From Sphingomonas oleivorans (GTDB lineage Bacteria; Pseudomonadota; Alphaproteobacteria; Sphingomonadales; Sphingomonadaceae), in assembly GCF_003050615.1 (NCBI RefSeq), contig NZ_NWBU01000018.1:124001-188000 (forward strand): a stretch of DNA of 64,000 nucleotides, read 5' to 3'. Positions within the stretch are counted from its first letter, which is position 1. Each line of letters starts with the position of its first letter. Of this stretch, positions 16,309-25,226 are shown in pieces. The notes under the pieces were generated by a model. The model made no database searches. It saw only the letters and a program-made list of their open reading frames with translations, and was not told where the DNA came from. Made by a program: the position numbers and the translations under genes.

Positions 16309-18474
16309 ATGCCGGTTACCCGCCGGGCATGGCGGCTGCTTGCGGCCTCGAGCCTGCCCGTCCTGCTGCTCGCCACGAGCGCCAATGCCGCAGCCACCGA
16401 AGCGGCGCCGAGCGCTGCGCCCGATACGGAAGCGCTTGGCGAGATCACCGTTACCGCCGAGCGGCGCGAGACCAAGCTCCAGCGCACCCCGATCGCGATC
16501 AGCGCGTTCGGATCGGAGACGCTGGAAAGCCGCAAGGTCGACTCCATTCGGGATCTTGCCGGCCAGATCCCGAACCTGCGCATCCCGCGCGCGACGATTG
16601 GCTATACGACGCAGCTCTTCTCGCTGCGCGGCGTCGGCGAGACGGATCCGATCCAGGAACCGACACTGTCTGTCTATGTCGATGACGTTTATTCGCCGCG
16701 CCAGATCGGCTCGATGCTCGATTTCAACGATGTCGAGCGGATCGAGGTGCTGCGCGGGCCGCAGGGCACGCTCTACGGGCGCAACACCTCGGCGGGCGCG
16801 CTGCGCGTCATCACCCGCGATCCGGACGGGGAGACGCGTGTCGCCGCCGATCTGGGCTATGGCAGTTATGATGCGGTGAAGGCGCGCGCGCTGCTGAGCG
16901 GAGCGATCCTGCCCGACAGGCTCTATGCCAGCATCGCCTACACCCATTATAGCCGCGATGGCACGCATTGGAATCCGACGCTCGGCAAGCATGTCAACGC
17001 GATCGACGTGAACGCCTTGCGCGCGAAGCTGCGCTGGACGCCGGCCGAGCGGCTGGACGTGCAGCTCACGCTCGACGGCCTGCGCGACCGCAGCGACACG
17101 CGCGGCTATACGCCCAGGGTGCAGCCGGGTGGCGGCTATGATGCCTTCGTCTCCTATTCCGAGGTCGAGCCGCGGAACGAACTGGATCAGGGCGGCGCGT
17201 CGCTGCGCGTGAAATATGATCTGGACGATCGCTTCGCGCTGAAATCCGTCACCACCTATCGCGGTTTCGATCAGCCGGTGGATTTCGAGAATGATGGCAA
17301 GGCGGAGCTCATCCAGAAGAATCTTATTCACTATAAGGACAAATATTTCACGCAGGAATTGCAGCTCAACGGTACGTTCGATCGCTTCGTCTTCACGCTC
17401 GGCGCCTTCTACTTCCATGAGGTGTTCGATGTCGATCGCGACAGTTTCACGCGCACAGGCCCGCTCGTTGCCTCGCCGGTCAACAAGATCGGCGACGTCA
17501 ACAGCACGACGACCGACAGCTATGCCATTTACGGCCAGGGCACCTACGAGCTCACCGATGCGCTGAAGCTGACCGCCGGCTTGCGTGCGACCTGGGAGGA
17601 GAAGAAGTTCGTCTTCCAGAGCAACGCGATCAACGATCTGAGGCAGGTCGTGGCGGTGCGTTTCGCGGGCAGGTCGGACAAGAGCTGGAATTCGCTGACG
17701 CCGAAGATCGCGCTGGATTATACGTTCAGCCCGACGGTGCTGGGCTATGTGAGCTATACTCAGGGCTTCAAGGCGGGCGGCTTCGACAATCGCGCGCAGC
17801 GCATCGAGGATGCCGAGCGGGCCTTCGATCCGGAAAAGGTGCGCAGCTATGAGGCGGGGCTCAAGAGCGAGCTGTTCGGCCGCCATCTGCGCGCCAATCT
17901 GGCGGCCTTCTACAATGACTATAGCAATTTGCAGGTCACATCCTTCGTTCCCTCGCTCAACCGCAATGTGCGGACCAACGCGGCGAGCGCCGAAACCTAT
18001 GGCGCGGAGCTCGAGCTTTCGGCGAGCCCGTTGGAAGGCGTGAATATTCAGGGATCGGCGGGCTATCTCGTCGCTAAATATCGCGATTTCGTCGGTGTTG
18101 CCGGCGCCGGGACCGACGCGTCGGGCAACCGGCTGGTCAATGCGCCCAGATGGACGCTGTCGGGCGCGGTCGACTGGCGATTGCCGCTGCCCGTGCCGGG
18201 TGCGACCCGGCTTGGTTTCGACGTCCAATATTCATCCGCCATCTATAGCAATGCGCTCAACCGGCCGCAGGACAGGATCGAGGGATCGGCCTTCGTCAAC
18301 GGCCTGTTACGTTGGGATGCGCCGGACGATCATTGGAGCCTGTCGCTGTCGGTGAAGAATATCTTCGAGAACAGGACGCCGCAGGCGGTGACCTACACGC
18401 CATCGAACGGCATCTGGTATTTCGTGACGGGCGACCCGCGCACTGCGCTGGCGACCGTCCGTTACAGGCTGTAG
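16309..18474 (+). CDS. TonB-dependent outer-membrane receptor
   Basis: A 721-aa outer-membrane transporter. Signal peptide (LLAASSLPVLLLATSANAA), TonB-box-like ALGEITVTAERRE, plug domain with VERIEVLRGPQGTLYGRNTS, 22-strand barrel and terminal aromatic pattern TVRYRL. It lies inside the ABC/thiol cluster, so it likely passes the substrate, possibly a bulky or scarce organosulfur compound, across the outer membrane. A siderophore role is less likely given the neighbours. The ABC permease gene follows after 207 nt. Confidence 0.93.
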   Translation: MPVTRRAWRLLAASSLPVLLLATSANAAATEAAPSAAPDTEALGEITVTAERRETKLQRTPIAISAFGSETLESRKVDSIRDLAGQIPNLRIPRATIGYTTQLFSLRGVGETDPIQEPTLSVYVDDVYSPRQIGSMLDFNDVERIEVLRGPQGTLYGRNTSAGALRVITRDPDGETRVAADLGYGSYDAVKARALLSGAILPDRLYASIAYTHYSRDGTHWNPTLGKHVNAIDVNALRAKLRWTPAERLDVQLTLDGLRDRSDTRGYTPRVQPGGGYDAFVSYSEVEPRNELDQGGASLRVKYDLDDRFALKSVTTYRGFDQPVDFENDGKAELIQKNLIHYKDKYFTQELQLNGTFDRFVFTLGAFYFHEVFDVDRDSFTRTGPLVASPVNKIGDVNSTTTDSYAIYGQGTYELTDALKLTAGLRATWEEKKFVFQSNAINDLRQVVAVRFAGRSDKSWNSLTPKIALDYTFSPTVLGYVSYTQGFKAGGFDNRAQRIEDAERAFDPEKVRSYEAGLKSELFGRHLRANLAAFYNDYSNLQVTSFVPSLNRNVRTNAASAETYGAELELSASPLEGVNIQGSAGYLVAKYRDFVGVAGAGTDASGNRLVNAPRWTLSGAVDWRLPLPVPGATRLGFDVQYSSAIYSNALNRPQDRIEGSAFVNGLLRWDAPDDHWSLSLSVKNIFENRTPQAVTYTPSNGIWYFVTGDPRTALATVRYRL

Positions 18475-18548
18475 CGGCGCGTGCTGGACTTGAAGCCAGT
18501 GCATTCTCTTGCCCTGCGCAAAGGAAAATTTCTGCTTCGCGATATGCA

Positions 18549-18610
18549 GGCCAAACCACTGAAAAGAGGAGATTATTCGCCGTCTATTGGCGATGCTCAT
18601 AGGTTTGGCC
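18549..18610. repeat. 9-bp inverted repeat in the receptor-permease gap
   Basis: GGCCAAACC (18549-18557) and GGTTTGGCC (18602-18610) are perfect complements 44 nt apart. They could loop the leader of the permease transcript or bind a regulator. The rest of the 18475-18681 gap shows nothing recognisable. Confidence 0.45.
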
Positions 18611-18681
18611 AGTAAACTCTATTGAAATGGTGGGCTTATCGCGGTTCGCTGCCGCATATCGCGAATGCAAATGGATGGACC

Positions 18682-19470
18682 ATGTCTAAACCAAAGCGGG
18701 AATCCCTAGCGCATCTGCTGGCGCGCACGCGCTGGCTGTCGCCGGTCCTTCTGCTGCTGCTCTGGGAGCTTGGCTCTCGAATCGGGCTGATCCCCGAACG
18801 GACCTTGGCCGCGCCATCGGCGGTGCTCGGCACGTTGATGAGCATGACCTTGTCCGGCGAGCTGCCGTCGAACCTGCTGATATCCTTCGGTCGCGCCACG
18901 CTCGGCCTCGCGATCGGTGCGTCGGCCGGGCTCGTGCTCGGCCTTATGGCCGGGCTTTCCAGGCCGGGCGAGGCCGTGATCGATCCGCTGATGCAGATCA
19001 AGCGCACTATCCCGGTGGTGGCGCTTTCGCCCCTGTTCATCGTCTGGTTCGGGATTGGCGAGACGCCGAAGATCGCGCTGATCGCCTTCGCGACATTGTT
19101 TCCGATCTATCTCAATCTCTACAACGGCATAAGGAGCGTCGATGTGCGGCTGGTCGATGCCGCGCGCAGTTTCGGTCTCACGCGGGCGCAGCTCATCCTG
19201 CATGTGATCCTGCCCGGCGCGCTGCCCTCCTTGTTCGTGGGCCTGCGCTATTCGCTGTCGCTTTCGGTGCTGCTGTTGGTGATCGCGGAACAGATCAACG
19301 CATCGGCTGGGCTGGGATATCTGGTCAATAATGCGCGCGACTTCATGCGCACCGACATCATCGTCCTGTGCCTGATGGTCTATGCGCTGCTGGGCCTGGC
19401 CGCCGACTATCTCGTCCGTCTGCTCGAACGCCGCGCGCTAGCGTGGCGACCCAATCTGGTGGAGGCCTGA
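18682..19470 (+). CDS. ABC transporter permease (SsuC/TauC-like)
   Basis: A 262-aa inner-membrane permease with about six helices and the EAA-type loop (DAARSFGLTRAQLILHVILP) that contacts the ATPase. It belongs to the nitrate/sulfonate/taurine family. ATG at 18682 is chosen because it gives the usual short cytoplasmic start; an in-frame ATG at 18622 would add 20 atypical residues. It works with the ATPase just downstream and the lipoprotein at 12306. Confidence 0.9.
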   Translation: MSKPKRESLAHLLARTRWLSPVLLLLLWELGSRIGLIPERTLAAPSAVLGTLMSMTLSGELPSNLLISFGRATLGLAIGASAGLVLGLMAGLSRPGEAVIDPLMQIKRTIPVVALSPLFIVWFGIGETPKIALIAFATLFPIYLNLYNGIRSVDVRLVDAARSFGLTRAQLILHVILPGALPSLFVGLRYSLSLSVLLLVIAEQINASAGLGYLVNNARDFMRTDIIVLCLMVYALLGLAADYLVRLLERRALAWRPNLVEA

Positions 19471-19472
19471 CC

Positions 19473-20288
19473 ATGGACGCACGAGTTGCGGCATCCGCTT
19501 CGACCGAATTCCGGCCCGTGACCACGACATTCGCTGCCGATCCGCGCCAGCCCGATCCGGTCGTGCGGCTGCGCGGTTTCACCCGGCGTTTCGGGGCGAA
19601 TGTCATCATCGACGGGCTCGATCTCGACATCGCGCCGGGCGAATTCGTGGCGCTGCTCGGCCGTTCGGGCAGCGGCAAGACGACTTTGCTGCGCACGCTG
19701 GCCGGGCTGGACGATATTGGCGGGCAGGATGTCACCATTCCCGGCTCGCGCGCGGTCGTCTTTCAGGATGCGCGCCTGCTGCCGTGGAAACGCATCTGGC
19801 GCAATGTGGCGCTGGGCCTTGGCGGCAGCGATATACGCGCCCGTGCGGAGGCTGCGCTGCGCGAGGTCGGCCTTGGCCACAGGCTCGAAGCCTGGCCGCT
19901 GACCCTGTCGGGCGGCGAGGCGCAGCGCGCAGCACTCGCGCGCGCGCTCGTCCGCGAGCCGCAACTGCTGCTGCTCGACGAGCCTTTCGCAGCGCTGGAT
20001 GCGCTCACCCGCATCAAGATGCATGAGCTGGTGCTGTCGCTATGGCGAACGCACAGGCCGGCGGTGCTGATGGTCACGCATGATGTCGAGGAGGCGATGG
20101 CGCTCGCCGATCGGCTGCTGGTGCTCGATCATGGCAGGATCGTCGCAGAGGAACGGATAACCGCCGAACGCGGCCAACGCACGGCGGTCGCGCGGCCGCT
20201 GCGCGCCAGGCTGCTCGGCCATCTCGGCGTCGATGCGCCCGAGGGTGCCTATGCCGATCTGATCGCCTTTCCCGGAGCTGCCCGATGA
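19473..20288 (+). CDS. ABC transporter ATP-binding protein (SsuB/TauB-like)
   Basis: A 271-aa ATPase with Walker A GRSGSGKTT, Q-loop VFQDARLLPW, signature LSGGEAQRAALA, Walker B LLLLDEP and H-loop THD. The DARLLPW sequence after the Q-loop is typical of sulfonate/taurine/nitrate importers. It begins 2 nt after the permease stop and overlaps the thiol dioxygenase start by ATGA, so transport and thiol oxidation are translated together. Confidence 0.92.
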   Translation: MDARVAASASTEFRPVTTTFAADPRQPDPVVRLRGFTRRFGANVIIDGLDLDIAPGEFVALLGRSGSGKTTLLRTLAGLDDIGGQDVTIPGSRAVVFQDARLLPWKRIWRNVALGLGGSDIRARAEAALREVGLGHRLEAWPLTLSGGEAQRAALARALVREPQLLLLDEPFAALDALTRIKMHELVLSLWRTHRPAVLMVTHDVEEAMALADRLLVLDHGRIVAEERITAERGQRTAVARPLRARLLGHLGVDAPEGAYADLIAFPGAAR

Positions 20289-20902
20289 ACGCCCTTACCT
20301 CCGTGGCTGCCGCGCCGAACATTTCCCGGCTGCGCGGATTCGTCTCGAGCTTCGCCGAGCTGCTCGCCTCGACCGATGAGGAACGCGCGATCCTCGAACG
20401 GGGATCGGCGCTGCTCCGCAAGCTGGTCGCGCATGACGACTGGCTGCCGGAGGCCTATGCCCGGCCCGACCCCACCCGCTATCAGCAATATCTGCTCCAT
20501 TGCGACAGCCGCGAGCGTTTTTCGATGGTGAGCTTCGTCTGGGGGCCGGGCCAGGCGACGCCGGTCCATGATCATGGCGTCTGGGGCCTGGTGGGCATAT
20601 TGCGCGGGGCGGAGCTGGTCCAGCCGTTCGTGCGCAATGCCGAGGGCGATCTCGTCTCGGGCGGGCCGCCGGCGCTGTTCCGGCCCGGCGAGGTGGACGC
20701 GATCGGCCCCGGCATTGGCGACGTGCATCGCGTCGCCAATGCCTATGACGACCGCACGTCGATCAGCATCCATGTCTATGGCGCCAATATCGGTGCGGTC
20801 GAGCGGGCGACCTATGATACGGCAGGCCGGCCCAAGCGCTTCGTCTCGGGTTATGCGAACAGGACGCTGCCCAATCTCTGGGATGGGATCGCCACCGCAT
20901 GA
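20285..20902 (+). CDS. cupin thiol dioxygenase, Gln-type (3-mercaptopropionate/cysteine dioxygenase family)
   Basis: A 205-aa non-heme iron enzyme that adds O2 to a thiol to give a sulfinate. The 3-His iron site is H95 and H97 (TPVHDHGVWG) with H148 (DVHRVAN). The Ser-His-Tyr triad is in SISIHVYG (S161, H163, Y165). RYQQYLL carries Gln where cysteine dioxygenases of the Arg type have Arg; Gln-type members are known mostly as 3-mercaptopropionate dioxygenases. It overlaps the ATPase (ATGA) and rhodanese genes (ATGA). The substrate assignment is from the family, not proved. Confidence 0.87.
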   Translation: MNALTSVAAAPNISRLRGFVSSFAELLASTDEERAILERGSALLRKLVAHDDWLPEAYARPDPTRYQQYLLHCDSRERFSMVSFVWGPGQATPVHDHGVWGLVGILRGAELVQPFVRNAEGDLVSGGPPALFRPGEVDAIGPGIGDVHRVANAYDDRTSISIHVYGANIGAVERATYDTAGRPKRFVSGYANRTLPNLWDGIATA

Positions 20903-22134
20903 CGGACATCACGCCGCAGGACGTGCGCCATGCGCTGCTGACGCGCACCGAGATCGCGCTGTTCGATCTGCGCGACGAACATGATTTCGCCCAGGCGCAT
21001 CCGCTGTTCGCGGCGCAGATCCCGGTCGATCGGATCGCGATCGAGGCCGGATACAGGCTGCCGCGCAAGGATGTGCCGATCATCCTCTACGATGATGGCG
21101 AGGGGCTGGTGGAGGCAGGCGCGGCCGCCTTCGCGGCGCTCGGCTATAGTGACATATGGTTGCTGAAGGGCGGCCTTCGGGGCTGGCGCGACGCCGGATA
21201 TGAGCTGTTCCAGGACGTCAATAGCTACAGCAAGGCGTTCGGCGAGCTGGTGGAGCATCGCCGCCATACGCCCTCGCTCTCGGCGGAGGATGTCCATGCG
21301 CTGATCGAGGAAAAGGCGGATATCGCGATAGTCGATGCGCGCCGCTTCGACGAATATGCGACGATGAGCATCCCGACCGGAACGAGCGTGCCCGGCGCGG
21401 AGCTGGTGCTGCGCGCGCCCGCGGTAGCACCCGATCCGGATACGCTGATCATCGTCAATTGCGCGGGGCGGACGCGCAGCATCATCGGCACCCAGTCGCT
21501 GGTCAATGCCGGCCTGCCCAACCGGGTGGCGGCGCTGCGCAACGGCACGATCGGCTGGACATTGGCGGGCAGGGCGCTGGAAACCGGGCAGCAGCGCCGC
21601 GCGCCCGAGGTGGGCGGCGAACTGGCCGACGAGGGACGGCGGCGCGCGCGCGACGTGGCCTATCGCGCCGGCGTCAAACGGATCGACACCCGGGGGCTGG
21701 CCACGCTCGCGGCGGATGCGGCCCGGACGCTCTACCGTTTCGACGTACGCACGCCGGAGGAATATGCCGCCGGCCATCTTCCCGCTTTCCTGAGCGCGCC
21801 GGGCGGTCAGCTCGTCCAGGAAACGGATCATTTCGCGCCCGTGCGCGGCGCCCGCATCCTCCTCGCCGACGATCTCGGGGCGAGGGCGGATATGACGGCC
21901 TCCTGGCTCGCGCAGATGGGCTGGGAAGTCTATGTCCTCGACGGCGGTTTCGATGGGCCGCTGGAGCGCGGCGCACCCGCCGGTCCGCCGCCGCGCGGGC
22001 GGGAAGGGCGGTACAAGCGCCCCTATGAAGGGACCGACAACAAGGCCGCCGCGATGCAGGCCTATCTCGACTGGGAATATGGGCTGGTCGATCAGCTCGC
22101 GCGCGACGGCACGCATGGCTTCTTCGTGATCTGA
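20899..22134 (+). CDS. three-domain rhodanese-like sulfurtransferase with one intact active site
   Basis: A 411-aa protein with three rhodanese folds (about residues 1-105, 125-235 and 255-385). Only the middle one has a catalytic loop, VNCAGRTRSIIG (C188). The loops of domains 1 and 3 read LYDDGEG and LADDLGA, with Asp in place of Cys. It probably transfers or releases sulfane sulfur or sulfite from the product of the neighbouring dioxygenase, with the dead domains serving structure or binding. Its start overlaps the dioxygenase gene by ATGA. Confidence 0.88.
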   Translation: MTDITPQDVRHALLTRTEIALFDLRDEHDFAQAHPLFAAQIPVDRIAIEAGYRLPRKDVPIILYDDGEGLVEAGAAAFAALGYSDIWLLKGGLRGWRDAGYELFQDVNSYSKAFGELVEHRRHTPSLSAEDVHALIEEKADIAIVDARRFDEYATMSIPTGTSVPGAELVLRAPAVAPDPDTLIIVNCAGRTRSIIGTQSLVNAGLPNRVAALRNGTIGWTLAGRALETGQQRRAPEVGGELADEGRRRARDVAYRAGVKRIDTRGLATLAADAARTLYRFDVRTPEEYAAGHLPAFLSAPGGQLVQETDHFAPVRGARILLADDLGARADMTASWLAQMGWEVYVLDGGFDGPLERGAPAGPPPRGREGRYKRPYEGTDNKAAAMQAYLDWEYGLVDQLARDGTHGFFVI

Positions 22135-22223
22135 CCCATCCGGAACAGCCGAGCCGAGCGGACTGGCCTGCGCCGCCATATATTGGCATAGGGAGGGCGG
22201 AGTCTGGGATTTTCGGAGCGGCG

Positions 22224-22667
22224 ATGCTTTCGCAGCGTGGGCGTTATGCGCTGAAGGCGATGATCAATCTGTCGCGGGTGGCCGATCGCCGCCCGAAGCA
22301 GGTGAGCCTGATCAGCATCGAGGAAAATATTCCGCGCAAATTCCTGGAAGCGATCATGTCCGATCTCCGCCAGCACGGCCTGGTGGAAAGCGCGCGCGGA
22401 AAGCTGGGCGGCTATCGTCTGGCCCGGCCGGCCGAGCTCATCACCTTCGGCGAGATCATGCGGCTGACCGACGGTCCTCTCGCGCTGCTGCCCTGCGTCA
22501 GCCGCCAATTCTACCGGCGTTGCGAGGATTGCCCGGACGAGGCGGCCTGTGCGCTCAGGCGGGTGATGGGCATGGTGCGCAAGGAGGTTTCGGATATTCT
22601 CGACCGGACGACCCTGGCCGATGCCATGGCGCGTCCGGGCATAAGCGCCGAGCTGATCGGAGGCTGA
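22224..22667 (+). CDS. Rrf2-family transcriptional regulator
   Basis: A 147-aa winged-helix regulator (LSQRGRYALKAMINLS, then LGGYRLARPAELITFGEIM). It has Cys residues in LLPCVSRQFY, RRCEDCPDE and AACALRR, a spacing suited to an Fe-S cluster as in IscR-like members; CymR-type cysteine regulators share the fold. It is placed 89 nt after the rhodanese gene, so it is the probable sulfur/redox-responsive regulator of the cluster. Confidence 0.88.
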   Translation: MLSQRGRYALKAMINLSRVADRRPKQVSLISIEENIPRKFLEAIMSDLRQHGLVESARGKLGGYRLARPAELITFGEIMRLTDGPLALLPCVSRQFYRRCEDCPDEAACALRRVMGMVRKEVSDILDRTTLADAMARPGISAELIGG

Positions 22668-22701
22668 TCGCTCCTGTCCGGCATGCTGGCGTCGGTAGCG
22701 A

Positions 22702-23598
22702 TCAGGGCTTGGCAGCCTCCGCGAAGATTTCGCCCAGCCAGTCGACGAAGACGCGGACCCGCGGCGAAAGATGGCGGTTGTGCGGATAGAGAACCGACAC
22801 GGGCATGGGCGGCGGCGGATGGTGCGGGAGGACCAGCCTCAACACATCCGCTTCGAGTTGATGCCGGACGCGATAGAGAGGAACCTGGATCAGGCCCAGT
22901 CCGGCGACCGCCGAGGCCGTATAGATTTCCGCTCCGCTGACCGTGACCTCATGGGGGAGGGGGACGAGTCGTAGCTGATCCTGCTCGCGGAATTCCAGCG
23001 GATAAGCCTGCCCTGCGGCGGAGGAGGCATAGGCCACCATCTGGTGCCCGGCCAGATCGTCGAGCGATTGTGGAACCCCGAAGCGCGCGAGATAGTCCGG
23101 GCTCGCGCAGGTGACTTGCTCGAACGAAGCGACGCGCCGTCCGATCAGCGAGGAGTCCTTGAGCTCGCCCGCGCGCAGCACGCAATCCACCCCCTCCTGG
23201 ATCATGTCGACCATGCGATCGCCCTCGCTCAGCCGCAGCGCGATCCCGGGATAGCGCGCGATGAAGCGCGGAAGCGCGGGCAGCACGAAGAAACGCGCCA
23301 GCGTGCCCTGCATGTCGACGCGCAGGGGGCCGCGCGGGCTGGCATTGCGGAAGGTGCTTTCGGCTTCGTCCAGATCGGCGAGCAGCCGGACGCAGCGTTC
23401 ATAATAGGCCTCGCCGTCGAGCGTCGGGCGGACATGCCGCGTCGTGCGTTCGAGCAGGCGCGTGCCGAGCGCCGTTTCAAGCTGCTTGATCGCATTGGTC
23501 GCGGTCGGCCGCGGGATCTGAAGATCGCGCGCGGCCTGGGCGAAGCTCTCCCGCTCCACGATCCGGACGAACACCCTCATCGCTTCGATCCGGTCCAT
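22702..23598 (-). CDS. LysR-family regulator
   Basis: A 298-aa regulator with the N-terminal helix-turn-helix RESFAQAARDLQIPRPTATN and a LysR effector domain. It is convergent with the Rrf2 gene and divergent from the DoxX/quinone oxidoreductase/DUF3861 genes, which are its likely targets. Such regulators often respond to quinones or electrophiles. Confidence 0.88.
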   Translation of the reverse strand: MDRIEAMRVFVRIVERESFAQAARDLQIPRPTATNAIKQLETALGTRLLERTTRHVRPTLDGEAYYERCVRLLADLDEAESTFRNASPRGPLRVDMQGTLARFFVLPALPRFIARYPGIALRLSEGDRMVDMIQEGVDCVLRAGELKDSSLIGRRVASFEQVTCASPDYLARFGVPQSLDDLAGHQMVAYASSAAGQAYPLEFREQDQLRLVPLPHEVTVSGAEIYTASAVAGLGLIQVPLYRVRHQLEADVLRLVLPHHPPPPMPVSVLYPHNRHLSPRVRVFVDWLGEIFAEAAKP

Positions 23599-23739
23599 CG
23601 CGCCCTTGTCCTCTGTCGGATCATTGTTAGCGATCTTGAAACGGTCAGGTCAAACCGGGCTGACTACTGCAGATTTGATGAACGCATATCCTCCCGAGCC
23701 GTGAGAGACGTCACTGCGCGAAAGGAAGGGATAGAGCCG

Positions 23740-24222
23740 ATGGTTGATGATCTGACCAGTCAGAGGGGCCGGCTGCTGTTTGCGCCTCTTGGCGCTTTCT
23801 ACGCGCGGTTTCAGCCCGCCAGCTATGCGCTGCTGCGTTTCGCCTTCGGTCTTACCATGCTGACGCACGGCCTGCCCAAGCTGCTGGGGATGCCGCATGG
23901 CTCGATGACGGATCCGATGGCTGGTTCCATCAGGCTGATCGACAATGTGCTGCATCTGCCCTTCGCGCCTATGCTCGCCTTGCTCGTCGCACTGCTCGAA
24001 ACTTTGGGCGGGCTCATGGTGGCGATCGGGCTTCTGACGCGTCCGCTGGCAGCGATGATGGCGGTGCAGATGATCTTCATCAGCCTCGCGCTCGGCCCGA
24101 CATGGCCGTGGATCGATCGGGGCATCGAATATCCGGTGATGCTGGGCTTCATCGCCTTGCTCATCGCGCTGCGCGGCGGCGGACCGGCCTCGCTCGATCG
24201 GCTGATCGGCCGGGAAATCTGA
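23740..24222 (+). CDS. DoxX-family membrane protein
   Basis: A 160-aa inner-membrane protein with four hydrophobic helices (LLRFAFGLTMLTHGLPKLL; LLETLGGLMVAIGLLTR), the DoxX/DoxD fold. ATG at 23740 follows GGAAGGG. It is often co-inherited with quinone or electrophile detoxification genes, which matches the next gene. Its exact biochemical role is not known. Confidence 0.87.
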   Translation: MVDDLTSQRGRLLFAPLGAFYARFQPASYALLRFAFGLTMLTHGLPKLLGMPHGSMTDPMAGSIRLIDNVLHLPFAPMLALLVALLETLGGLMVAIGLLTRPLAAMMAVQMIFISLALGPTWPWIDRGIEYPVMLGFIALLIALRGGGPASLDRLIGREI

Positions 24223-24254
24223 TCCTTCATGATATCGACAAGGGAGATCGCGGC

Positions 24255-25184
24255 ATGAGAGCGCTCCGCATCCATGATCATGGCGACATCGCATCCGTGC
24301 GTCTCGAGGATGTTCCCATTCCGGAACCCAGCCTTGACGAGGTGCTGATCCGCGTCGAGGCGGCCAGCATCAATCCGCTCGACCTGTTGCTGCTCGGCGG
24401 CGCGCGTCGCGAGATATTCCCACTGACCTTCCCTTATACGCTCGGCACCGACCTTGCTGGCACGGTCGAGCGCGTTGGGCCGCTTGCTGTCCGCTGGAAG
24501 CCGGGCGACCGGGTCTTCGCGCGGCCCGTGCCGACGCGTGGCGGCGCCTTTGCCGAATTCGCGCTCGTTCCGGCCCGGCATGTCGCGGCGGCGCCGGCTG
24601 GATTGCCGCTGGCGGAATGTGCAGGCCTGCCGACGGCCGCCGGCACGGCTTGGGAGGCGCTGTTCGAGGTTGCGCGGCTTCGGGCCGGGCAGGCGCTGCT
24701 GGTCCATGCCGGCGCGGGCGGCGTCGGCAGCTTTGCGGTGCAATTCGGCAAGATTGCGGGCGCCAGGGTTATCGCAACCGCGTCCGGCGACGGGGTACCG
24801 CTCGTCCATGGCCTCGGTGCCGATATGGTGATCGACTATCGGCAGACGGATTTCACCACCTGCATCGACGGTGTCGATATCGTGCTCGATACGGTCGGTG
24901 GCGAGACGCAGGAGCGGAGCTATCCGCTCCTGAAGAATGGCGGCGTGCTGGTTTCGATCACCACGCCCGTCAACGCCGAAAAGGCCGCCGCGCATGGCAC
25001 AATGGCAATGCGCATGGGCCATGCCACAGATGGCACGCGCCTCGCGCTGATCGCCGCACTTTATGACGCCGGGCACCTGCAGGTCGTGATCGATCGGACC
25101 TATGCGCTCGAAGAGGGGCTGGCCGCGCTGGAACACAGTGCCTCCCGCCGCGCGCGGGGGAAGATCCTGCTCGGCCTCGCCTGA
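24255..25184 (+). CDS. zinc-independent quinone oxidoreductase, MDR family
   Basis: A 309-aa NADPH-dependent reductase. GroES-like N-terminal domain (VEAASINPLDLLLLGG; LGTDLAGTVERVG), nucleotide-binding AGAGGVGSFAVQF, and DTVGGE in the Rossmann part. There is no zinc-ligand cysteine cluster, which places it with quinone oxidoreductases rather than alcohol dehydrogenases. It sits in a short operon with DoxX and DUF3861 under the divergent LysR, suggesting quinone/enone stress defence. Confidence 0.9.
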   Translation: MRALRIHDHGDIASVRLEDVPIPEPSLDEVLIRVEAASINPLDLLLLGGARREIFPLTFPYTLGTDLAGTVERVGPLAVRWKPGDRVFARPVPTRGGAFAEFALVPARHVAAAPAGLPLAECAGLPTAAGTAWEALFEVARLRAGQALLVHAGAGGVGSFAVQFGKIAGARVIATASGDGVPLVHGLGADMVIDYRQTDFTTCIDGVDIVLDTVGGETQERSYPLLKNGGVLVSITTPVNAEKAAAHGTMAMRMGHATDGTRLALIAALYDAGHLQVVIDRTYALEEGLAALEHSASRRARGKILLGLA

Positions 25185-25226
25185 TCCGGCGCACGTATTC
25201 TTTCCCGAACCATGAGGCCAATTCAT

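Noticed and set aside
16108-18228. 706-codon open frame on the minus strand
   Set aside because: It is antisense to the well-supported TonB receptor; Arg/His/Asp-rich composition without any domain, a typical shadow in high-GC DNA.
18622-18681. Extended N-terminus of the ABC permease
   Set aside because: The extra 20 residues are unlike permease N-termini, and the 18682 start gives the normal topology.
20851-22179. 442-codon minus-strand frame over the rhodanese gene
   Set aside because: The plus strand has a clear rhodanese active site and overlapping operon structure; the antisense product resembles nothing.
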